Shown in pieces: positions 1 to 9,461 of a DNA stretch of 64,000 nt. Every line of letters begins with the position of its first letter. Positions within the stretch are counted from its first letter, which is position 1. A program made the translations under genes and the position numbers. Where the stretch lies: the NCBI GenBank assembly GCA_942492065.1, contig CALODV010000008.1, forward strand, positions 682,001 through 746,000. Direction: 5' to 3'. The notes under the pieces are model-generated. The model saw only the letters and a list, made by a program, of their open reading frames with translations, was not told the DNA's origin and did not search any database. The stretch comes from G963665815 sp942492065 (GTDB lineage Bacteria > Cloacimonadota > Cloacimonadia > Cloacimonadales > JAIOQZ01).

Positions 1-450
1 CCTAGATTCGATGGTGATTCAGGACAAGTTCTCTCAGCTTCCACAGCAGTCGATAACGGATGGGATATTTCATACATTACAGAAGATATTCTTGGAAACG
101 CCAGGGATGATAATACTGATATGGGAGCTTATGAGTATATTGCGATCACACATCTGGATTCTCCTCAAAACGTAACAATCTCTGCTGACAATGTGTCCGG
201 ACAGATTACAATAACCTGGGATGCAGTACAGAACGCTGATTCCTATAAGGTTGAGGTTTCTGACAGACGGGACAGTGGATTTGTTACTCTTAGCGTTGTT
301 ACCGGTACAAGCTACACATATACTACGAGCAGCAGCAGAGGTTTCTTTAAGGTCACAGCTTTAAGGGATGAAGCGGCTTCCATGAGAGCTGTACAGCCGC
401 AATTAAGATCAGAAAAATCAGAAGTGAAAGTAAGAAAAATGACAAAATAA
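1..450 (+). CDS. C-terminal part of a beta-helix (choice-of-anchor Q type) surface protein with an Fn3-like domain
   Basis: Partial gene: the frame is open from base 1, so the start lies upstream and 149 residues are visible. The first 45 or so visible residues end in a DNTDMGAYEY motif, which matches the final rung of right-handed parallel beta-helix proteins (choice-of-anchor Q / pectate-lyase-like). Residues of about 51-130 look like one fibronectin type III domain (a TITWDAV core and a SYKVEVS strand). The tail is short and basic (KSEVKVRKMTK) and has no recognisable T9SS sorting domain, so surface anchoring is unclear. Probably secreted and cell-surface; substrate unknown. A strong terminator follows 21 bases after the stop. 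Confidence 0.7.
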   Translation, partial: PRFDGDSGQVLSASTAVDNGWDISYITEDILGNARDDNTDMGAYEYIAITHLDSPQNVTISADNVSGQITITWDAVQNADSYKVEVSDRRDSGFVTLSVVTGTSYTYTTSSSRGFFKVTALRDEAASMRAVQPQLRSEKSEVKVRKMTK

Positions 451-470
451 AAGATAACTGAAATAAATTT

Positions 471-502
471 AAAGGCTGTCTGTTTAAGGCAGCTTTTTTT
501 TT
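471..502 (+). terminator. Rho-independent terminator of the beta-helix protein gene
   Basis: A ten-pair stem (471-480 with 488-497, two G-T wobbles) encloses a seven-base loop and runs into a T9-T10 tract. It lies between the stop of the upstream plus-strand gene and the end of the convergent radical SAM gene. Confidence 0.8.
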
Positions 503-556
503 GATAGTGCAGTGATTGTGTCTATGCAGAGCCAACAAATTATTTTATTCCCAAAA

Positions 557-1963
557 TCACGTTTCTGCCAGAAGGAGTTTTTTAAGTTCTTTCAAACTAA
601 CCTTCTCTTTTCCACTAAGAACATATTCCAGTATAGGCAGTGTATATTGCAGTGTTCCGGTATTGATAATAATCTTCCACAGCCACTCAAACTTCTTCCA
701 GGCACCGGTGTAAAGCAATTGTCGAAATTTTCTTTCAGTACCTTCCAGTTTGAATGATGATCTGATAATATTGCTCCATTTGTAAAACTCACTATATGAC
801 CACCAATATCCTTCTTCTAGTTCCTGAGGGGTAAGTTTCGCCGGTTGAAAGACTGTATTTCTTGTATTGTACAAGTCCCAGTTCTCTGTAATTATCCTGC
901 CAGACGCTTTCATTCTGCTGTGCAGGGGAGTACCCGGATAGGGAGTAAGAATATGATATGTTGTTGTTGTCAGAGAATGCTCGATTCCCCAGTCTACAGT
1001 TCGTTTAAAAACATCTTTATCATCGTTGTCCATACCAAAGACAAAGGAGCCGTTAATCATTATCCCAAGACTCTGCAGTCTCTTTACCGCAGTGACATAC
1101 TCATGATTCAGATTCTGGAATTTATTGTTATTTTTGAGGTTCTCGGGGGAAAAAGTCTCAAAACCTACGAACACACTTTTCATTCCGGCTTCAGCAGCTT
1201 TTTCTATAAGATCACCTTCTATTATTGATTTAACTGTTGCTGCTCCCTGAAAGACTCTGTTCATCCCTTTCATTTCCTGAAAAAGATCTGACATGAGACG
1301 ATAGTCAGCAAATAAATGGTCATCCAGAAAATAGAGGTGTTTACCGGGAAGTCTGTCTATATCTCCAAGAATATGATCAAGTGTTTTTGTATAGAAGGAG
1401 TTTCCGCCTTTAAAGAAAGCATCCTTATAACAGAAATCACAATGGTGAATGCAGCCACGGGATACAATCATAGTGTTTGGTACGAGGTACTTCTGTCTTT
1501 TAATCAGTTCTCTTCTTATAGGGGGATGGTTTTTAATGCTTCTGAATTTAGGTGCTGAATATATTCTACGGGGTTGTCTATTGCGAAAATCTTTCAGGAA
1601 TTCCGGGAAAGTCTGTTCTCCGGGCCCTGTGAAAATGGAGTCCGCATGCTGCATAGCTTCTTCCGGACAGGATGTAACATGTAGACCGCCCATGGCAACA
1701 TGAATACCTTTTGCTCTGTAAGTATCTGCTATTTTGTATGCTCTGTAGGCATTGGTTATGTATACCTGAATTACAACCAGATCGGGATGGTCGTCCAGAT
1801 TAAGCTTTTCCACATGCTGATCGATCAGCTCCACATCATCTTCATCATTCAGGTAAGCTGCCAGGGTTGCCAGTCCCAGTGGCGGGAACAGCGAATATTT
1901 GATTGCTCTGAAAAGCGGATTACCTGCTTCCATTATTGCAGGGAGTATCATTTTAATTTTCAT
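557..1963 (-). CDS. B12-binding domain radical SAM protein
   Basis: 468 residues from an ATG preceded by GAGGT; an upstream in-frame start would add twelve residues without a ribosome site. Residues 1-140 form a cobalamin-binding-like Rossmann domain (LIDQHVEKL carries the D-x-H pair at about 48-50, followed by VAMGGLHVT). Residues of about 165-380 form the radical SAM barrel with the cluster motif CIHHCDFC (C171, C175, C178), which binds 4Fe-4S and S-adenosylmethionine. This architecture is typical of BchE-like and hopanoid or lipid-modifying methyltransferases and cyclases, but the substrate cannot be read from sequence. No biosynthetic neighbours are present; it is monocistronic and convergent with the upstream gene. 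Confidence 0.85.
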   Translation of the reverse strand: MKIKMILPAIMEAGNPLFRAIKYSLFPPLGLATLAAYLNDEDDVELIDQHVEKLNLDDHPDLVVIQVYITNAYRAYKIADTYRAKGIHVAMGGLHVTSCPEEAMQHADSIFTGPGEQTFPEFLKDFRNRQPRRIYSAPKFRSIKNHPPIRRELIKRQKYLVPNTMIVSRGCIHHCDFCYKDAFFKGGNSFYTKTLDHILGDIDRLPGKHLYFLDDHLFADYRLMSDLFQEMKGMNRVFQGAATVKSIIEGDLIEKAAEAGMKSVFVGFETFSPENLKNNNKFQNLNHEYVTAVKRLQSLGIMINGSFVFGMDNDDKDVFKRTVDWGIEHSLTTTTYHILTPYPGTPLHSRMKASGRIITENWDLYNTRNTVFQPAKLTPQELEEGYWWSYSEFYKWSNIIRSSFKLEGTERKFRQLLYTGAWKKFEWLWKIIINTGTLQYTLPILEYVLSGKEKVSLKELKKLLLAET

Positions 1964-2170
1964 AAGTACCTCAAAGTTATTAGCGAAACCTTCGCACAAA
2001 CAGAATAATCTTATCTCATGATTGATAATATATAGCTATCTGCTATGGTTTCAAAAGTTTAAGAATTGTGAAGCTTCATATACAAAACGCACAGTTGTAA
2101 ACTTGTTACATTAAAAATATTAACAACCGGTTAGGTTATGGACTTTAAGAGATAATGAGTGGTATGATTC

Positions 2171-2202
2171 AAAAAAAAATAGCAGCTGAATAACAGCTGC
2201 TA
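2171..2202 (-). terminator. Rho-independent terminator of the hemerythrin operon
   Basis: Perfect nine-pair hairpin (2180-2188 with 2194-2202, loop AATAA), followed on the minus strand by a T9 tract (A run at 2171-2179). It ends the two-gene hemerythrin unit about 30 bases past the stop. Confidence 0.85.
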
Positions 2203-2231
2203 TAGTATCAGGTTTGTTTTTTTAAAAAAAA

Positions 2232-2636
2232 CTATTTTACTCCTTTGGATACTAAGAAGGTTGAATATTCCATATCAGTTAGCTTAATATGTTTTGTTAG
2301 CCATTTTCTTAAAAATGTCATCAACTCAAGAGATACAATTGTTCTTTTAGAACCTTCTGTCTTCAAACGATTAACTTCATCAAAAATAAATTTATGTTTG
2401 CGTTTGTGTGTAACTGAATCGGCGTAACGAAACTTATCAAATAGTTTTTCCTCATAGGCAAAGTGTTCATGAGTATAGCTTATCAGCTCATCGAAAATTT
2501 CATTTAAAACTTCATCACTATTACCATTCTGTAGTGCAGCGTGAAGGTCATTTACGATGTCTACCAATTTCTTATGTTGTGCATCAATGCTGGGGATATT
2601 TACACTAAAACTTGAATCCCAGTTGAATAAAGCCAT
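2232..2636 (-). CDS. Bacteriohemerythrin (second of a tandem pair)
   Basis: 134 residues, the full length of a single-domain bacteriohemerythrin. All diiron ligands can be seen: H21, H58 and E62 (HFAYE), H77 and H81 (HKRKH), H116 and D121 (HIKLTD). It should fold as a four-helix bundle that binds O2 reversibly at a non-heme diiron centre in the cytoplasm; roles known for the family are oxygen storage, delivery or sensing. The ATG is preceded by AAGGAAG. The gene lies 21 bases after its paralog at 2658-3062, so the two are co-transcribed and end at a common terminator. Confidence 0.95.
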   Translation of the reverse strand: MALFNWDSSFSVNIPSIDAQHKKLVDIVNDLHAALQNGNSDEVLNEIFDELISYTHEHFAYEEKLFDKFRYADSVTHKRKHKFIFDEVNRLKTEGSKRTIVSLELMTFLRKWLTKHIKLTDMEYSTFLVSKGVK

Positions 2637-2657
2637 AATTTCTTCCTTTCAATTTTA

Positions 2658-3062
2658 TTATTTCATTCCTTTAGATATCATATACTCGGAATACAGTTTA
2701 TCTGTGCCTTTTATGTGCTTAGTCAACCATTTTTTGAGAAACTGCATCAGGTCAATTGACAAGCTGGTGTTTGAACCGCCTTTGTTTCTTAGTCTGTCAA
2801 TTTCATCAAAAATAAACTTGTGTTTTCTCTTGTGAGCTACTCTATCGGGATAATGATACATATCAAAGTACTTTTCTTCGAATCCAAAGTGTTCATGAGT
2901 ATAATCTAGCAGCTCTTGAAAAACATTATCTATAATGTCTTGTGTTTTTCCCATTGTCATAGCATCATGTACTCGATTAATGATATCCATAAGTTTCTTG
3001 TGTTGAGTGTCGACGCTGTTAATTCCAACGCTGAAACTGTTGTCCCATACGAATAAAGCCAT
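2658..3062 (-). CDS. Bacteriohemerythrin (first of a tandem pair)
   Basis: 134 residues, the same length as the downstream copy and clearly homologous along its whole length (MALFxWDxSFSV start, WLTKHIK-TD end), so the pair arose by tandem duplication. The ligand set is complete: H21, H58, E62, H77, H81, H116, D121. The two copies differ mainly in the helix 1-2 region and the loop before the last helix, which may tune O2 affinity (inference). The ATG follows AGAGAGG. It is transcribed divergently from the flavodoxin-like gene at 3277 across a 214-base intergenic region, which suggests a shared control region. Confidence 0.95.
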   Translation of the reverse strand: MALFVWDNSFSVGINSVDTQHKKLMDIINRVHDAMTMGKTQDIIDNVFQELLDYTHEHFGFEEKYFDMYHYPDRVAHKRKHKFIFDEIDRLRNKGGSNTSLSIDLMQFLKKWLTKHIKGTDKLYSEYMISKGMK

Positions 3063-3276
3063 AATTAACCTCTCTTTTTAATACATTATAATTAAATAAT
3101 ATTTCATTTTTGCAACTATGCAAATTAAAAAGGTTGAGCAGCTCCTGAATGGGACACCAAATGATTTTTTTATTAGCGATGTTAAAAAAAAATATCTATC
3201 ATACTTGACATTGTAAATACTGAAATTATTGTTGTATTGTAGATAGACAGTTTTAAAAATACTAGATGGAGATACA

Positions 3277-3762
3277 ATGAAAACTTTAATAGCATATACA
3301 ACGAAATACGGAAGTGTTGAGAAGAGCGCTAATTTATTAAAGAATTTATTGAATGACCATGTTACAGTTAAGAATCTTAAAGATGAAAAAATCAAGACTC
3401 TGGAATTGTATGATACAGTTATCCTGGGCGGTTCAATTTACAAGGGTAAAATTCAACCTGAATTAACAGACTTTGTAAAATCGAATATGTCTTTACTACT
3501 GAATAAGAAAATTGGTTTATTTATAAATGCCGGAGAGAGCGATCCTGTCAAGAGAGATAAACAGTTTGAAGATTCTTTTCCACCAAAAATATATGCACAT
3601 GCATTCTCAAAACATATCTTCGGAGATGAAATAGACTTCAAGAAGCTATCATTGATTGAAAAAGGAATGCTGTATCTTATTAAGAAAACAAAAGAAAGTT
3701 ATTCAAACCTCGATATTAATGAGATAAACAAAATGGCTAACGAGATTAATAACTGTAAATAA
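3277..3762 (+). CDS. Flavodoxin-domain protein (HemG / Flavodoxin_5-like)
   Basis: 161 residues. The N-terminus MKTLIAYTTKYGS is the FMN phosphate-binding loop of flavodoxins, and the VILGGSIYKGK segment at about 50-60 supplies the second flavin-contact loop. Length and layout match the Flavodoxin_5 group, which includes menaquinone-dependent protoporphyrinogen oxidase HemG, but no heme gene is nearby, so a general FMN electron-transfer role is equally possible. The ribosome site GGAGA precedes the ATG. A TTGACA box lies at 3205-3210. It is divergent from the hemerythrin pair and monocistronic, with its own terminator. Confidence 0.75.
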   Translation: MKTLIAYTTKYGSVEKSANLLKNLLNDHVTVKNLKDEKIKTLELYDTVILGGSIYKGKIQPELTDFVKSNMSLLLNKKIGLFINAGESDPVKRDKQFEDSFPPKIYAHAFSKHIFGDEIDFKKLSLIEKGMLYLIKKTKESYSNLDINEINKMANEINNCK

Positions 3763-3782
3763 ATCTAATTGATAATTTTTTA

Positions 3783-3809
3783 CCTGCTGATATTCGGCAG
3801 GTTTTTTTT
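3783..3809 (+). terminator. Rho-independent terminator of the flavodoxin-like gene
   Basis: Eight-pair stem (3783-3790 with 3794-3801, one wobble), a three-base TAT loop and a T7-T8 tract, 20 bases after the stop. Confidence 0.8.
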
Positions 3810-3918
3810 ACTATCAGATTAAATATGACTGCATTTATGCTTATATCGTAATTTTAGCATGATTATTATTGACAACTACACTAAGGGTATCTCATCTTAA
3901 AACAATTAAGGAGGAAAA

Positions 3919-6342
3919 ATGAAAATTGGATTTTTTATACTGTTAACTGTATTCTGCTCTTTTATTTTGGCAGATACTACAGCATTCCTGTTTTATATAA
4001 ATGGAGATAACTCTCACGAAGCTGATGCTATTGCATTAATGAATCACCTGGAGTCTGCTTCGATTTCTGACAGTCTGATCATTCTTGCTCAGATTGACAG
4101 AACTGCTGATTTTGATGATTCAAACTCTAACTGGGTGAATACACGCAGATATCTTGTAACTCAAGATACGGACACAGGAGTAATTGGTTCTCAGTTTCTT
4201 AATGATATAGGGGAGAGCAACATGGCAGATGCCGACGTTCTTGGAGATTTCCTGACATGGGCAGAAACTAATTACAACGCCGATCACTATCATCTTATTC
4301 TATGGGATTATACTGATTCCTGGAATCAGAATAATACAACCCCGCATAGAACAGCATTTTATGACAGAACTAATAATAGTTATCTGACACTGCCGGATAT
4401 TAGTGAAGCTATAGATAATTCAGGTGTTTATGTTGAGCTGCTTGTTCTGGATATGCAGTACAAGGGTTCAATGGAAGCAATATTTGAAATGAAAGATAAT
4501 GCAGAGTATACTATTGTCTCTCAATTCGATATTGATTTCGGACGTTTCAATTATAGTGAGTTGATTGAGCAATACCAGCAGACTGACATCATTGATGCAG
4601 AACAGGCTGGGCAGACCGTAGTTGCTCAAACAAGTTTGGAAAACAATGCATCTGACCACAGTATTTCCCTTATTAGGAACAGCTGTATCAATCCCATGAA
4701 AGACCTGATAAATGATTTTGTAAACACTTACAGCCAGAACCGGGAGTGGGATATTGTTAACAATTCAATAACTACTGCACAATCAGGACAATTAACAAAC
4801 TATATGGACTTTATTGGTTTCACTGAGAATATAAGTAATGCATTTTCTTCAGCTTCAGTTAATGCTGAAGTTTCTGATATAATAGATTATACCGATTCAT
4901 TAATTGTTACAAATTCATCAGTAGGTGATGGATTTACAGGCAATGGACTATCCATTTTTGTGTACGATTATTATTCTGAAGACTGGCTTAAATATAAATA
5001 TCCTTATTGTAATTTTGCTGCAAGATCATACTGGAAATCATTTCTGACATCCAGAATTGCTAATACCTCTTTCAAAAGCTTCAACTGTGGTTTTGAAGCT
5101 GATTTGACTTCACAATGGCAAGTCAAAAATGATAACAATGATGATTACATGTGGGAGTTAGGTACATTAAGTGGTGATGCCAATAATGGTGAAAGATGTG
5201 CAGTATTGACTGCTACGCCAGGCAATGAAGATCATGATGACTGGCTGATTCTGCCAAAAGTATTTGTAGAAACCGGTACAAGAGTTCAGTTCTGGGCAAA
5301 GTCATCTACAAACTCACTTTCAGACATTGTAGTTAGAGTTTCAGCAGATGATGATATTAACTCAGATGATCCTGTTGTTCTTTTAATGAGTGATATACCT
5401 TCGCAATGGAACAGGTATGTAATAGATAATCAGAATCTTATGCAGTATGAGGGTTCAACAGTTATCGTTGGTATACATTGCGATGATTCTCAGGGTGACG
5501 GTCTGTTAATTGATGATATCGATGTTGCCTATACTAATGATGAATCTGTAGTATTTGCGGAAAACTTTGAGCATGGGGAATTTCCTCCGGCAGGCTGGAC
5601 TTTATCAATTTCTAATACTACCCATACATGGGAAATCGGACAGAACGAAAACCATCCGTTTTCTGATATTTTTCCCAATAGTCACAGATCTGTTGTGTGT
5701 AATTGGGACGGCACAACCTCCCAGGATGAATGGATGATTACAAACTCTTTCTCTCTTGGAAATGAGCCTGCAGCATTAATGTTCTGGGCAGGACATAGCA
5801 GTGCTTATCTTGATAATGCAACTCTAAAAGTGCATGTTTCATCAGATAACGGAGTTAACTGGGATCAGGTTTATGAGCTGGTAGACGATGGTCAAACCTG
5901 GAAATGGCACTATATTAATGTAGACCTGAATGATTACAGGAATAGCTCAGACGTGAAGATAGCTTTTCAGTATGTAGGACTTGATGGTGATCTTGTTGTC
6001 CTTGATAATATAGTAGTGTTTACAGAAACTACAGATGTTAAAAGTAATATAAATAACTATAAGAATATTGTTATGCTGGATCAGAATTGTCCAAATCCAT
6101 TTAATCCTTCAACAGAAATTTCCTTCAGTTTACCGGAAAAAGGTGAAGTTAGTCTTAATATCTATAATATCAAAGGTCAGCTTGTTAAAACTCTTGCTGA
6201 AGGTGTTTATGATCAGGGCAATCACAGTGTAGTCTGGCATGGAAAAAATAATGCCGGCAGCGATTGTGCATCCGGAGTATATTTTTACAGACTGGTATCA
6301 GGCAAGGTATCAGAAATCAAAAAAATGGTGCTCCTTAAATAA
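3919..6342 (+). CDS. Secreted clostripain (C11)-like protein with two adhesin-type jelly-roll domains and a T9SS sorting domain; probably catalytically dead
   Basis: 807 residues with a signal peptide (residues 1-18). Residues of about 20-390 align with the C11/clostripain caspase-like fold: the strands around HLILWD (125-130) and LLVLD (174-178) match the family segments that normally read LILWDHG and DACLM. Here the catalytic His is Tyr131 and the catalytic Cys is Gln180, so proteolysis is unlikely. Two choice-of-anchor J / cleaved-adhesin-like domains follow (about 395-540 and 545-705; both carry a DW/DEWMI-type core and a WDQVYEL- or DDIDV-type edge). The C-terminal 85 residues (NPFNPST ... 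IYNIKGQLVKTL ... SGVYFYRL) form a FlgD-like T9SS sorting domain. Strong AAGGAGG site; TTGACA box at 3869. Three bases separate it from the next gene. Confidence 0.8.
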   Translation: MKIGFFILLTVFCSFILADTTAFLFYINGDNSHEADAIALMNHLESASISDSLIILAQIDRTADFDDSNSNWVNTRRYLVTQDTDTGVIGSQFLNDIGESNMADADVLGDFLTWAETNYNADHYHLILWDYTDSWNQNNTTPHRTAFYDRTNNSYLTLPDISEAIDNSGVYVELLVLDMQYKGSMEAIFEMKDNAEYTIVSQFDIDFGRFNYSELIEQYQQTDIIDAEQAGQTVVAQTSLENNASDHSISLIRNSCINPMKDLINDFVNTYSQNREWDIVNNSITTAQSGQLTNYMDFIGFTENISNAFSSASVNAEVSDIIDYTDSLIVTNSSVGDGFTGNGLSIFVYDYYSEDWLKYKYPYCNFAARSYWKSFLTSRIANTSFKSFNCGFEADLTSQWQVKNDNNDDYMWELGTLSGDANNGERCAVLTATPGNEDHDDWLILPKVFVETGTRVQFWAKSSTNSLSDIVVRVSADDDINSDDPVVLLMSDIPSQWNRYVIDNQNLMQYEGSTVIVGIHCDDSQGDGLLIDDIDVAYTNDESVVFAENFEHGEFPPAGWTLSISNTTHTWEIGQNENHPFSDIFPNSHRSVVCNWDGTTSQDEWMITNSFSLGNEPAALMFWAGHSSAYLDNATLKVHVSSDNGVNWDQVYELVDDGQTWKWHYINVDLNDYRNSSDVKIAFQYVGLDGDLVVLDNIVVFTETTDVKSNINNYKNIVMLDQNCPNPFNPSTEISFSLPEKGEVSLNIYNIKGQLVKTLAEGVYDQGNHSVVWHGKNNAGSDCASGVYFYRLVSGKVSEIKKMVLLK

Positions 6343-6345
6343 TTT

Positions 6346-9285
6346 ATGGCAATACAGACGAAAGATAACCTGTTTCAAAAATATTTCGAAACGAACAGCC
6401 TTTATCATGGCTTGATGAAAAGGCGAGTAAGGAATATTCTGCTTGCAGCCAGCTACTATGATTCATATATGCTGGAGCGAGATGGTCGTCTTTTTGAGGA
6501 TGTCTATTCGGAGTTCAGAGAATTAGACCTGCTGTTATCACCAAGCATCAAGACCGTTTTGTATGGGGAATCCATTAAGAAGAATCTTGGGGTGGGACAT
6601 TGGGACCTGCTTATCATAAATCTGAATGTTTATAAGGATGATCTTAAAGATATTCTGATATATATAAATAGTCATTATCCTGAATTGCCAATTCTGATGA
6701 TGATAAATCAGAAAGTCTATTCAAAAATCAATATGCATTTTGACGATATTGATCTGTATGTGAAGAATATGTTTCTCTGGAATGGTGATCCCAGATTGTT
6801 CTTTGCTATGATTAAGTCTACTGAGGATTCCTTGAACCTTTCTCATGATGTCGGCTCGGGTATTACAAATATGATACTTCTTGCCGAGAGTTCAATACAG
6901 TTTTATTCAAATTTTCTTTCTCTTATTTACTCTGAGTTGATTTCTCAGACAAAAAGTCTTGTTAAAGAAGAATTGGATGATGACAGTAAACATTTGAGAA
7001 TGAGGGCAAGGCCTAAACTTATTCTTGTCAGAGATTATGAAGATGCTGTTAAATATTGGAACTTGTATCATGAAAACTGTATAGGTATAATTACTTGCAC
7101 AAATTTACGAAGACAAGGATTAAATGCAGCCGATTCCGGTATAGAGTTTATTCGGGAAGTGAGAAGAAAAAGCATATCTGTTCCTGTTGTAATGCAGTCT
7201 GTTGATAATTACTACAAAAAATATTCAGATGAACTGAAGATACATTTCATAAATAAGAATAAGAAAAACTACATCTTGCACTTTCGAACTTTTATCAAAG
7301 AGTATTTTGGACTTGGAGACTTCGTTTTCAGGGATTCAGGTGAAAGAGTGATTAGACGGGTCAGCAGCTTTATGGAGTTTGAAAGTGTTCTTGATTTTAT
7401 CCCTGAAGAGTCTTTGATCTACCATGCTTCGAACGATCATTTCTCTGCCTGGCTTTATGCTCATGGTGAAATTGAGATCGCCAGAGATGTTCAACCCAGA
7501 AAAATCAGTGATTTTGCTTCTATCAGCAATATCAGAGATTATCTGAAGAACAAGATTTCCGAGGCAAGATCAGCAAAGGGAAAAGGAAAGATCGTACAGT
7601 TTGAATTTGCAGAAAAATTCTCAGATGATAGAGTTTATTTGATTGCAGATGGGTCACTTGGAGGTAAAGGAAGAGGCTTAGCTTTCTTCTGCTCCTTGAT
7701 TAGCATGTTGAATCTCAAGCAACAGCATAAAAGTATTCAGGTTGGAATTCCGCTCACATTTGTAATCGGGACAGATGAATTTGCATACATTTCTGGAAAC
7801 ATAAAATACCATGAACTGAAAGAGAAAAGTGACGAGAGAATTCGGATTGAATTTGAATCCATTCAGCTATCTGAAAATGTCATGGTCAGACTAAGGCATT
7901 TAGTCAGAGTTATCCGTAAACCTTTTGCTGTAAGATCATCAGGTTTACTGGAAGATTCACAAGCACAGCCTTTTGCAGGAATATATCAGACATATATGAT
8001 ACCTAACAATCATTATGACGAAAATGTTCGGCTCAATCAACTTGCTTCAGCAGTAAAACAGGTTTTCGCTTCACCGTTCCTATCTCAGTCCAGGGCTTAC
8101 ATAAACAGCATCAATTACAGAATAGAGGAAGAAATGATTGCTGTTGTGATTCAGGAAATCGTCGGAGATGAGTTTATCGAAAACTGCTATTTCCCGATGA
8201 TGTCCGGCGTTGCTCAATCATACAATTTCTATCCTGCTTTTTTCAAGAATTCCGATGGTGTCGCTGATCTGGCATTAGGAATGGGCAAAGCGGTGGTAGA
8301 TGGAGAACTTACTTATCGATATATCCCTAAACATCCCGCTTCACCTCTGGAGCCACCGGAAGACGTTGTAAGAAATAATCAACGTAACTTCTATGCCCTG
8401 GATTTAAGTAATAAGGTGTATGATGTAGTTGCAGATGAAGAAGTCACAATTAAGAAGCTAAGGATATCCAAAAAGCACAAAGATGGTATATTCAAACCTT
8501 TTACATCAATATGGGATCATGAGCGCTTAAGCTTTATTGATTCTGCTTATGCGAAAGGTCCGAGAGTTTTTACTTTCAGAAACATTACTCATTATGGTAT
8601 GAAGGTGATTAATGATGTCATTAATGAAGTGCTTGACCTGTGTGAATCGGCGACAGGAGTTCCGGTTGAAATAGAATTTGCAGTAAATATTATACCGGGT
8701 CGAACAGAATTCACAATGCTTCAGATGCGTCCTATGATAATGCATTCGGAAAAAGTAGAGATTGATTTGAAGAGCATTGATTATAACGATCTGATACTGA
8801 CCTCCACAAAGAGTCTTGGCAATGGTGAGTTAGATGACATTCATAATATGATTTATGTAAGTCCTGATAAGTTTGATGTAACCAAAACACTCGAGATAAG
8901 AATGGAGATTGAGCACTTGAATGCAAAACTGAAGGAAGCCGGACAGCATTATATACTTATTGGTCCTGGAAGGTGGGGTTCCCATGATAGATTTCTTGGA
9001 GTCCCTGTAATGTGGTCGAATATTGATATGGCTCAGGTTATTGTTGAAATAGCAACGAAAGAGTTTCAGATGGATCCGTCTTCAGGATCTCATTTTATGC
9101 ATAACATTGCTGCTTTGAATATAGGTTACTTCTATACAAAACTGACTGACTACTTCTCTTATGACTGGCTGGAACAGCAACTTCCGGCAGAAATCATGAA
9201 TTATTGCCGACTTTACACTTTCCGCAAACCATGCATGGTCAAGATGAACGGTCTGGGTAATACTGCAGTCATATTCAAACCATGA
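6346..9285 (+). CDS. PEP/pyruvate-binding (pyruvate phosphate dikinase-like) protein with receiver-like domains
   Basis: 979 residues. Residues of about 25-160 and 222-320 resemble two receiver-like alpha/beta domains (RNILLAASYYDS; KLILVRDYED), though neither shows a convincing phospho-Asp/Lys set. Residues of about 425-800 are the PPDK N-terminal ATP-grasp: gly-rich GGKGRG (439-444), the hallmark PFAVRSSGLLEDS (526-538) with AGIYQTY, and LQMRPM near 790. There is no phosphohistidine swivel domain and no PEP-binding barrel, so a full PPDK or PEP-synthase reaction is not expected; a signalling or regulatory phosphotransfer is inferred. The start lies three bases after the upstream stop and lacks a strong ribosome site, suggesting translational coupling. 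Similar large proteins are known, unassigned, in FCB bacteria. Confidence 0.7.
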   Translation: MAIQTKDNLFQKYFETNSLYHGLMKRRVRNILLAASYYDSYMLERDGRLFEDVYSEFRELDLLLSPSIKTVLYGESIKKNLGVGHWDLLIINLNVYKDDLKDILIYINSHYPELPILMMINQKVYSKINMHFDDIDLYVKNMFLWNGDPRLFFAMIKSTEDSLNLSHDVGSGITNMILLAESSIQFYSNFLSLIYSELISQTKSLVKEELDDDSKHLRMRARPKLILVRDYEDAVKYWNLYHENCIGIITCTNLRRQGLNAADSGIEFIREVRRKSISVPVVMQSVDNYYKKYSDELKIHFINKNKKNYILHFRTFIKEYFGLGDFVFRDSGERVIRRVSSFMEFESVLDFIPEESLIYHASNDHFSAWLYAHGEIEIARDVQPRKISDFASISNIRDYLKNKISEARSAKGKGKIVQFEFAEKFSDDRVYLIADGSLGGKGRGLAFFCSLISMLNLKQQHKSIQVGIPLTFVIGTDEFAYISGNIKYHELKEKSDERIRIEFESIQLSENVMVRLRHLVRVIRKPFAVRSSGLLEDSQAQPFAGIYQTYMIPNNHYDENVRLNQLASAVKQVFASPFLSQSRAYINSINYRIEEEMIAVVIQEIVGDEFIENCYFPMMSGVAQSYNFYPAFFKNSDGVADLALGMGKAVVDGELTYRYIPKHPASPLEPPEDVVRNNQRNFYALDLSNKVYDVVADEEVTIKKLRISKKHKDGIFKPFTSIWDHERLSFIDSAYAKGPRVFTFRNITHYGMKVINDVINEVLDLCESATGVPVEIEFAVNIIPGRTEFTMLQMRPMIMHSEKVEIDLKSIDYNDLILTSTKSLGNGELDDIHNMIYVSPDKFDVTKTLEIRMEIEHLNAKLKEAGQHYILIGPGRWGSHDRFLGVPVMWSNIDMAQVIVEIATKEFQMDPSSGSHFMHNIAALNIGYFYTKLTDYFSYDWLEQQLPAEIMNYCRLYTFRKPCMVKMNGLGNTAVIFKP

Positions 9286-9461
9286 TTATTTAAACAAAAT
9301 TCATTACGGTAGATTAACAAATTAATATGCAAAAGATTATCTGCTAAAAAAATATACTGTTCAAACATATTTTTATTGACTTTTTTTCTTTTTAATAACT
9401 TTTTTTACATACGTTGTGTTGTTTACTGAATTCTCTGATCGTATTGGATAATTGAGGTATA

